Assembly (NCBI RefSeq): GCF_017311415.1
Contig: NZ_JAEKIS010000011.1
Coordinates: forward strand, 1-64,000
Direction of reading: 5' to 3'
DNA length: 64,000 nucleotides
DNA from: Salipiger abyssi
Lineage (GTDB): Bacteria > Pseudomonadota > Alphaproteobacteria > Rhodobacterales > Rhodobacteraceae
Shown: piece by piece, positions 16,996 to 24,800 of the stretch
How the letters are laid out: the number at the start of each line of letters is the position of its first letter
How positions within the stretch are numbered: the stretch's first letter is position 1
The notes under the pieces: model-generated
Told to the model about the DNA's origin: nothing
Seen by the model: only the letters and a program-made list of their open reading frames with translations
Database searches by the model: none
Program-made: the position numbers and the translations under genes

Positions 16996-19125
16996 ATGAA
17001 CACCATGGACAGCCAGCCTTTCGACTATGACGGGATCACCGTGCCGCCGCTGGACAAGATCTTTCGCGCCGAAAGCGTGGCTATCGTCGGCGCCTCGCCG
17101 AAGCCCGGCGCGCGCAACCGGATCGTCAAGGTCCTGATCAAGCACGGTTTTACCGGTCGCATCTATCCGGTCTCTCCCAGCGCCGACGAGGTCGAGGGGC
17201 ACAAGGCCTACAAGACCCTGGCCGATCTGCCCGAAGTGCCCGACGTGGCGCTGATCATCACCCCGGCGGCGACCGTGCCCGGGCTCATCGGGGAATGCGG
17301 CGAAAAGGGCATCACCTGCGCCATCGTCTACAGCGCCGGGTTCGAAGAGATCGAGTCGGGCAAGGAGCTTGCGGTGCAGCTCAAGGCGGCGGCGCGCAAA
17401 CATAACGTGCATGTGCTGGGGCCGAACGGTCAGGGCGTCTGGTCGATCAAGGCGAACACCATGCTGACCTTTGGCGCCGCCGCCTTCGGGCTCGACACGC
17501 TGCGCCACTCGCCCATCGCCATCGTCAGCCAGTCGGGCGCGTTGGCTGGCGCCATCGGCAATTACCTGCAACGCAATGGGCTCGGCTGCTCCTATATCGT
17601 CAGCGTCGGCAACGAGACCTGCATGGATGCGCTCGACGCGCTGGCCTGGGTCATCGAGCAGGACGACGTGCGCGTCGTGGCGCTCTATCTCGAAGGGCTC
17701 GACAACGCGGCGCGGCTCATTCCCATCGCTGCGCGGGCGCGCGAAAAGGGCGTGCAGATCGTCACGCTCAAGGCCGGGCGCTCGGCCTTCGGACAAGAGG
17801 CCACCGCCTCGCATACCGGCAAGATCGCCTCGCCCTACGGCATCTACACGGACGTGCTGGACCAGGCCGGTATCATCATGGTCGAGAGCCTCGGCGAGGC
17901 CATGGCGGCGGTCGAGGTGCTGTCCTTCATGCCCGACCCGCGCGTCTCCGGCGACCCGCTGGGCGGCATCTCGGTGATGAGCTCCTCGGGCGGTGCCGGC
18001 GCGCTGCTGGCCGATCACAGCGATGAGCGCGGGCTGCCGATGGCGACCTTCAGCGACGACGCGGCGGCGAAGCTGGAGACGATCCTGCCGGAATTCGCCC
18101 GCAAGGCGAACCCGGTGGATCTCACCGGCCAGATCCGCTCCTTCCCCAATCTCTTCCGCGACACGCTGGCGGTGCTCAACGACGATCCGCGCACCGAGGC
18201 CATCGTGGTACAATTCGCCTCCTCGGGACTGCGCGACCTGATCGACAACGGCGACGATTTCAAGGCGGCGGCCAAGACCAGCGGCCTGCCAATCGTCATC
18301 ACCTTTGCACAGGAAAAGGTCGACCCGGCGGTCAAGGAAGAGTTCATGAATGCGGGCATCCTGCTCTCGGACGACCCGGCCAACACCATGCGGGCGCTGC
18401 GCTGGCTTTACGACCGCAGCCGGTTCAAGGCGATCCAGGTCGCGCATCGTGACACCGCCCTGCCCGAGCTGACGCCGCCGCAGAGCTGGGAGGAGATGAT
18501 GGATTTCCTCGAAGGCGCCCATGTGACGCCCGCCCCCTGGCGCATCATCGAGGCGAACGAGAGCGCGGCAGAGGCCTGCGCCGGGCTAAGCTATCCGCTG
18601 GTGGTCAAGGTGCTGCCCGATGCCGCCGAGCACAAGACCGAGCTGGGTCTGGTCAAGCTCAAGGTGATGACGCCCGAGGATGTCGATGCCCATGCCGCCG
18701 AGTTCCGCAGGATCCTGAACAAGCCCGATCTGCCGGTGCTGGTGCAGGAGATGGTGACGGACGGGGTCGAGGTGGTGCTCTCCTGTCTCGGCAACACCGA
18801 TTTCGGGCCGGTCCTGTCGATCGGCTCGGGCGGCGTGGCGATCGAGCTGTATCGCGACGTGACCTATCTGTCGCTGCCGGTGACGCCGGAGCAGGTCGAG
18901 GCGAGCCTGAAGAAGCTCAAGCTCTGGACCCTGCTGCAAGGTTTCCGCGGTGCGCCCAAGGCCGATATCGACGCGCTAGTGAAAGCGGCGGTGGGTTTCG
19001 GCGACATGATCCTGCGCACCCCGGCGCTGGCCGAGGCCGAGGTCAACCCGGTGCTGGTGCGCCCCGAGGGCCAGGGGTTGGTGGCGGTCGATTTCCTCGG
19101 CACCACGCGCGACGGGACGGCATAA
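16996..19125 (+). CDS. NDP-forming acetate/acyl-CoA synthetase (acetate--CoA ligase family)
   Basis: The 709-residue fusion has an N-terminal CoA-binding and succinyl-CoA-ligase-like region (SVAIVGASPKPGARNRIVKVLIKHG near residue 25, and HVLGPNGQGVWS) and a C-terminal ATP-grasp domain from about residue 505 (YPLVVKVLPDAAEHKTELGLV; quoted in part). The pair forms an acyl-CoA from a free acid with ADP and phosphate as products. The catalytic phosphohistidine probably lies in the TASHTGKIASP block. It is divergent from the CoxG/S/M genes, suggesting one pathway that oxidises and activates an organic acid; the substrate is unknown. Confidence 0.88.
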   Translation: MNTMDSQPFDYDGITVPPLDKIFRAESVAIVGASPKPGARNRIVKVLIKHGFTGRIYPVSPSADEVEGHKAYKTLADLPEVPDVALIITPAATVPGLIGECGEKGITCAIVYSAGFEEIESGKELAVQLKAAARKHNVHVLGPNGQGVWSIKANTMLTFGAAAFGLDTLRHSPIAIVSQSGALAGAIGNYLQRNGLGCSYIVSVGNETCMDALDALAWVIEQDDVRVVALYLEGLDNAARLIPIAARAREKGVQIVTLKAGRSAFGQEATASHTGKIASPYGIYTDVLDQAGIIMVESLGEAMAAVEVLSFMPDPRVSGDPLGGISVMSSSGGAGALLADHSDERGLPMATFSDDAAAKLETILPEFARKANPVDLTGQIRSFPNLFRDTLAVLNDDPRTEAIVVQFASSGLRDLIDNGDDFKAAAKTSGLPIVITFAQEKVDPAVKEEFMNAGILLSDDPANTMRALRWLYDRSRFKAIQVAHRDTALPELTPPQSWEEMMDFLEGAHVTPAPWRIIEANESAAEACAGLSYPLVVKVLPDAAEHKTELGLVKLKVMTPEDVDAHAAEFRRILNKPDLPVLVQEMVTDGVEVVLSCLGNTDFGPVLSIGSGGVAIELYRDVTYLSLPVTPEQVEASLKKLKLWTLLQGFRGAPKADIDALVKAAVGFGDMILRTPALAEAEVNPVLVRPEGQGLVAVDFLGTTRDGTA

Positions 19126-19168
19126 ACGCAAGACGCGGCGCCCCAGAGGCCTTATGCCCAAAATCGGC

Positions 19169-19200
19169 AACGGCGGGCGACTAGGCCCGCCGTTCTTTGT
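19169..19200 (+). terminator. Rho-independent terminator
   Basis: A 10-bp stem AACGGCGGGC/GCCCGCCGTT (19169-19194) with a 6-nt loop is followed by CTTTGTTT. It lies 44 bp after the acyl-CoA synthetase and just before the convergent pbpC. Confidence 0.85.
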
Positions 19201-19240
19201 TTGAAAGCCCCGTTCATAGGCACAGGAACGGCGAAGGGTC

Positions 19241-21262
19241 TCAGCGAAGCTCGATCGACACCCGCCCGGCCTGCCCCTCCGCGTCGATCACCGACAGCGT
19301 GGTGAAGCCCGGCCCCGAGACCGGCGCCAGCAGCGCCTCGCCGCGCAGCCTTGTGGCGACCACCTCGCCATCGGCGAGCAGCGTATAGGGCGGCACCCCG
19401 CCACGCAGCTTCACCGGCACGCCGCGCGGATCGGCGGCGAGCCGGGCACCCTCGGGTGGAAAGATCAGGCGCAGCCGGGGCGCCTCTGCCACCCCGTCAC
19501 CGAAGCGTTGCAGATGCGGCGGCAGCGCGGCATTGCCCACCAGCAGCGTGTCCGGCGGCGGCGCGGGCAGCGGCACCGGCTCGGCGCGGGCACGCCCCAG
19601 CGCCTCAAAGAGCAGCGGCGCCGCGAGATCGCCGCCGAACGCCCCCGGCACCGGCGTGCCGTCGGGTCGGCCGATCCAGACACCGGCCACATAGCGCCCG
19701 TCAAACCCCAGCGCCCAGGCATCGCGGTGCCCGTAAGAGGTGCCGGTCTTGTAGGCCACGCGGCCAGGCGGGCCGGCCTGCGGCGGCGGCGCCAGCCCGG
19801 CGAGGATATGCCCCACCTGCCAGGCGGCGCGTGGGCTCATCAGCCGCGCACCCTCGGCCTCGCGCTCCTCCGCCCGCCAGCGCAACGCCCGCGCTTCGCC
19901 GCCATTGGCCAGCCCCGCGTAAAGCGTCACCATGTCCCAGAGCGACAGCCCGACGCCGCCGAGGCTCACCGCCAGCCCCGGCGCGCCGCCCTCGGGCAAC
20001 TCGGGGTGCAGGCCCGCCGTCTCAAGCGCCGCCATCAGATGCGCCGGCCCCATCGCCTCGGTCAGCCGCACCACGGGGATGTTGAGCGAGAGTTGCAGCG
20101 CCCGCGACACCCGCAGCTCCCCCCGGAAGCGCCCGTCGAAATTCTGCGGCGCGTAGCTGCCGAACCGCACCGGCGTGTCGGAGATCAGCGTCTCGGGATG
20201 CGCCAGCCCGCGGTCGAAGGCCAGCCCGTAGACCAGCGGCTTCAGCGTCGAGCCCGGCGAGCGCAAAGCCTGCGTCATGTCGACAAAGCCCTGCCCCTCA
20301 CCGGCGGAATAGTCGGGCGAGCCGATGCTGGCCAGCACCTCGCCGCTCTGGTGATCGGCGACGATCAGCGCCATGGAGAGCCGCCCGTCGCGCCCGGCCA
20401 TATAGGTGCGTGCCAGCGCCTCCAGACGGCTTTGCAGCCCCCGGTCGAGCGTCAGATCGTGCCGCCCCGGCCCCTGCGCCACGGCCCTGTCGGCCAAATG
20501 CGGCGCAAGTAGCGGAAAGGCGCGGCGGCCCTGCGGAGCCGGGTCGCGCAGCGAGACACGCGCGGTCTCGGCGTCGATCACCCCCGCGCCCGCCATGCGC
20601 GCCAGCACCCGGTCGCGCGCCGCCCGCGCGGCCTCCGGATGCCGGTCCGGGCGGCGCGATTCCGGCGCCTGCGGCAATGCCACAAGCAGCGCCGCCTCGG
20701 CGGGGGTGAGCCGCGCCGGCTCCTTGCCGAGCCAGGCCAGCGACGCAGCGCGCAGCCCTTCGACATTGCCGCCATAGGGCGCAAGCTCAAGATAAAGCTG
20801 AAGGATCTGCGCTTTCGACAGCCGCCGCTCCAGCGCCAGCGCCAGCCGGACCTGCCGCAACTTGCCGCGCCAGGCGCCGGTGCTGCCGTCCTCCAGCAGC
20901 CGCGCCACCTGCATTGTCAGGGTCGAGGCGCCCGACACGATGCGCCCGGCGCGCAGCCCCTGCCAGGCAGCGCGCGCCGTGGCGATGGCATCGACACCAG
21001 AATGCTCAAAGAACCGCTTGTCCTCATAGGCAACCAGCATGTCGAGAAACAGCGGATCGACCTGATCCAGCGACAGCGCCATGCGCCAGAGCCCGTCCTC
21101 CACCGTATAGGCCCGCAGCAAATGGCCGTCGCGGTCGCGCACCTCGGGCGCGGTGGCGTGGATCAGCACCGGGATCTCGGTGCGCGCGATCCAGGTCTCG
21201 GTGGCGTCCCGCGCGAGCGCCACGGACCAGAGCAGCAGGACGAGGGCGAGAAGCCTAGACAT
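19241..21262 (-). CDS. pbpC: Penicillin-binding protein 1C
   Basis: The 673-residue bifunctional peptidoglycan synthase has an N-terminal signal/anchor segment, a GT51 glycosyltransferase domain (EDKRFFEHSGVD near residue 80, with SGASTLTMQVARLLE), and a transpeptidase domain with the SxxK serine in SPGSTLKPLVYGLAF, an SLN motif in QLSLNIPVV and KTGTSYGHRDAW. The last 90 residues fit the PBP1C C-terminal domain. Its start overlaps the end of the preceding glycolipid-binding-like gene by 8 bp. PBP1C is normally paired with an alpha-2-macroglobulin, here two genes upstream. Confidence 0.95.
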   Translation of the reverse strand: MSRLLALVLLLWSVALARDATETWIARTEIPVLIHATAPEVRDRDGHLLRAYTVEDGLWRMALSLDQVDPLFLDMLVAYEDKRFFEHSGVDAIATARAAWQGLRAGRIVSGASTLTMQVARLLEDGSTGAWRGKLRQVRLALALERRLSKAQILQLYLELAPYGGNVEGLRAASLAWLGKEPARLTPAEAALLVALPQAPESRRPDRHPEAARAARDRVLARMAGAGVIDAETARVSLRDPAPQGRRAFPLLAPHLADRAVAQGPGRHDLTLDRGLQSRLEALARTYMAGRDGRLSMALIVADHQSGEVLASIGSPDYSAGEGQGFVDMTQALRSPGSTLKPLVYGLAFDRGLAHPETLISDTPVRFGSYAPQNFDGRFRGELRVSRALQLSLNIPVVRLTEAMGPAHLMAALETAGLHPELPEGGAPGLAVSLGGVGLSLWDMVTLYAGLANGGEARALRWRAEEREAEGARLMSPRAAWQVGHILAGLAPPPQAGPPGRVAYKTGTSYGHRDAWALGFDGRYVAGVWIGRPDGTPVPGAFGGDLAAPLLFEALGRARAEPVPLPAPPPDTLLVGNAALPPHLQRFGDGVAEAPRLRLIFPPEGARLAADPRGVPVKLRGGVPPYTLLADGEVVATRLRGEALLAPVSGPGFTTLSVIDAEGQAGRVSIELR

Positions 21263-21806
21263 CCGCCTCCCACAGCCCCGGATATGTGGTCACGAAGCCT
21301 GTCGCATCCACCGCGAGCTGCGTCGCAAAGCCGGTCTGTTCTGCGCTGTAGGCGACGAGATTGCCGCGCTCGCGAATATAGCTCTGATCGAGCGGCGACA
21401 GCGCCGGCCCAGGCAGGCGCAGCCAGGCGGACCGGGTGGTGAGCCGCCCGACATCCGGCAGCCGGCGCAGCGGCATCAGGTTGGTGGCGGGGGTAAAGGC
21501 GAAATCCACGTCCTCGCAGCCCGCGAGATCCGGCTGCGGATCGCCGTTTAGCATCCAGTCGCCGTGCTCGTTGATAAGCCGCAGCGCCAGATCGCCGCCG
21601 CCATGGGTGCCGGTCACATCGGCGCTGAGGGTGCGCCAGTCAGCCCCGATGCGCACCACGTAATCCAGCGCCGCCCAGCCGGCGCCGTCGCGGAACCGGG
21701 CGTGGCCCACCAGCATGTAGCCGCCATCGAGATTCGCCAGCCGGCACTTGTCTTCGCCGTCGCGGTCAAGCGCGCGCCAGCGGATCGTCGCAATCGTTTC
21801 GGTCAT
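21255..21806 (-). CDS. Putative glycolipid-binding domain protein (PF06475-like)
   Basis: The 183-residue protein has no signal peptide or membrane segment. It shows the pattern of the putative glycolipid-binding family: ATIRWRALDRDGEDKCRL at the N-terminus, LDYVVRIGADWRTLSADV in the middle, WMLNGDPQPDLAGCEDVDFAFTPATNLMPLRRLP (about residues 83-116; quoted partly as DVDFAFTPATNLMPLRRL) and a C-terminal Tyr-rich strand. The family's biochemical role is not established. It is sandwiched between alpha-2-macroglobulin and pbpC with overlaps on both sides (ATGA at 21803-21806, 8 bp at 21255-21262), so it is translated with them. Confidence 0.75.
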   Translation of the reverse strand: MTETIATIRWRALDRDGEDKCRLANLDGGYMLVGHARFRDGAGWAALDYVVRIGADWRTLSADVTGTHGGGDLALRLINEHGDWMLNGDPQPDLAGCEDVDFAFTPATNLMPLRRLPDVGRLTTRSAWLRLPGPALSPLDQSYIRERGNLVAYSAEQTGFATQLAVDATGFVTTYPGLWEADV

Positions 21807-24800
21807 TCGATCTCCATGCTGCCAGAGGCGGTGGTGGCGCGGTATTCCGGCCGGTACATATCCTCGACCAGCGCCGCCGGGTGGTGGAAGCTGCCGGGCG
21901 AGACCGCGCGCACGATATAGGCCAGCCGGATCGGCGCGTTGCCGTTCTGGTCGACCGCCGCAAGGAACCGGTCGCTGCGGAACTCCGCATGCTGCGTTTC
22001 GGCGGGCTCCAGCCAGTCGAGACCCCGGATATCGCCCGCCCGGATCAGGTTGGGATTGTCGATCTCGAACCCGGCAGGCAGCGGATCGTCGATCATCAGC
22101 CGGGCATTGGTGTCCTCAGCCGGGCGGATCGTCAGCACCGCCACGAGCCGGTCGCCCTGCCGCACCGGGCCGGAGAGCGCTCTGCCCTCCATAGAGAAAT
22201 ATTCCCGAGATAGGGAATAGCCATAACCGCCCGCCTCGGTCTCGCCCTCGGGCACACCCAGCGCGGTGAGCGTGAGCGGGGTCGGACCGCTGCCGGTATT
22301 GGCGATCTGCATCGGTTCGAGCGCCTCGCCCGCGATGCGCCGCAGGAAGGGGCCGGAAACCGGGGTGCCGTCCAACGCGATGCCGGCGGCGGTGGGATCG
22401 TCCACCAGCGCATGCGCCGCGAGCAGTGCCCAGGCCTGTTCCTGCGTCGACATCGGGCGTTGTGTGGCGGCGATGCGGGTGACCAGCGCCTCGCGATCCA
22501 CCGCCGCGCTGCGCGCCGTCGCCGCCAGCGACAGCACCCCCGCCGCGTCGCGCAGCGCCGAGCCGTAATCGGCGCGCCAGAGCTGGCCCTCATTGCCCTG
22601 CCCGGCGAGCCGCGCGGCGGCCTTGGCAAACATCCGGTCGGCGCGGGTCTGGTCGCCATAGCTGGCCAGCGCTGCCCCGAGCTGCGCCTGCGCCAGCGGC
22701 GTGGCGAAGGCATCGGCGCGCTGATCGGCATAGTAGCGCAGATCGCCGATGGCCGCCTGCCCCTCGCGCGCCAGCACCATCAGCGCATAGGCGATATCCT
22801 CGCCGCCCTCTTCGAAATCCGGCGCATAGGCGATGCGGTTGCGGAGATTGTCGAGCGCGGCGTTCAGCGCGGTCTCCGGTACCTCCTGCCCCTCGGCCCG
22901 GGCGCGGGTGAGGAAGTCGCTGACATAGGCATCGAGCCAGAAATCCCCCGACCCCGCCTGCCAGAGCCCGAACGCGCCGTTCGCCGCCTGCCGGGTCAGC
23001 AGTTTGGTGATCGCCTGACTGACGCGCCTGTCGATCTGCGCCTTGCCGCCGAGCCCCAGCGGCTCGGTCACCGCGCTCATGTAGAGCAGCGGCAGGGCCT
23101 GCGAGGTCACCTGTTCGGTGCAGCCATAGGGGTAACGGTCGAGCGAGGCGAGCAGTCCCGGCGCATCGAACCGCGCCAGCGGGCCGGCGGAGACGATCAC
23201 CTCGGCACCGTCGTGGCGCAGACCGGTCAGGGCGCCGCCGTCGAGGGTAAAGCTTTGCCCCGGATCGAGCAGGATACGCCGCGTGCGCCCCACGGAGGGA
23301 TCGTTGGCCCGGATGCCCAGTGTCAGCCTCTTGATGAGGCGTTTGCCGTCGGGGGTGGTCAGTGCCAGCGTCAACGCATGATCGCCGGGATTGCCGGCGG
23401 TTATCGGCACGCTCAGCCGCTGCGTCTCGCCCTCGCCCAGCGTCACCGAGGCCGGCACGGCGCCGGCATCCAGCGTCAGCCCTGTCGCACCGATCTCCAG
23501 CCCCATCTCGCCGGTGGCGCCGGTTGCATGGGTGATCTCCAGCAGCATCCGCGTGCTGTCGCCGGGCGCCAGAAAGCGCGGCAGCGAGGCCGTCATCACC
23601 ACCGGGTCGCGCACCAGAACGTCCTGCTCGGCCTGCCCCACCGCCGTGTCGCTCCAGGCCACCGCCATGAGCCGCACGGTGCCGTTGAAATCGGCCATGT
23701 CGAAACGGACCTCGGCGCGCCCGTCCGGACCCACCGTCGCCGGGCCGGAGAACAGCGCCACCAGCTCCTCTGTCGGCGGCGGCGATTGCATCCGCAGCGA
23801 GGCACCGGCATCGCCGCCGGAACGGATCGTGCCCATGGCGCCGTTCATCCCGTCGATGAGCCGGCCATAGATATCGCGGATCTCCACCCCCAGCCGGCGC
23901 TGGCCGAAATAATGCGCCGAAGGGTCGGGGCTGTCGAAGCCCGTCAGGTTGAGAATGCCCAGATCGACGGCGGCCACGGTGACATGGGCGGTGTCGCCCT
24001 CGGCCACGCCCTCCACCGTGACGGCGGCGGTCAGCGGCCCGCGCGGGGCGCTTTCCTCCGGCGCGTCAAAGCGCACATCGAGCTGCCGCGTCCCCGGGTC
24101 GATGCCCGCATGGGCGAGCCCGAGGCTGCGCGCCGGGTTCTGCCCGGCGGCCACATCCATGGGCCGGATCACCTGCGCCGTGACATAGGCGCCGGCGCCC
24201 CATTCCTCTGTCACCGGCAGGTCGATCACGGTCTCGCCCTCGGAGACCTCGACCGCTCGCATGGCGATCACCCGGTCGGCCAGCACCGTCACCAGCGCCT
24301 TGCCCGCATAGCGCGGCACGATGCGCAGATGCGCGGTCTCGCCCGGCGCATAGGCCGGCTTGTCGAGCGACAGCTCCAGCGTGTCGGGCGTGTCGAGCGC
24401 CCCGGCGGCAGCATACCAGCCGGCGCTGAACCCGACCGAAGAGCCGACATAACCGCCGCCCGTACGCTCCACCACCAGCTCGTATTCACCCCAGTCGAGA
24501 CCGGCGGCCACACGCAGCGGCTCTGCGCCCAGCGTGGCGCTGCCGCTGGTCACGGTGGTTCGCGTGGTCACCGGCTCCCAGTTCCAGTTGCCGTAGAGCT
24601 GATACCACTGGTAGCGCGTGGTCACGCGGTTGATCCGCCATTCCACGTCCATCGGCACCGGCGACAGATCCGGCCCCACCGCTTGCAGCAGAAAGCTTGC
24701 CTCGCCCCCCTCCGGCAGGGTGCCGTCGAATTCCGGGCGAATGCCGATCATCGGCCCGCCGGGCGCCATGGGTCGCGTGATCGTGCGCTCCACCGGGCGG

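Noticed and set aside
16258-18522. A 754-codon minus frame over coxG and the acyl-CoA synthetase
   Set aside because: It covers the start region of two genes with recognisable domains on the proper frames.
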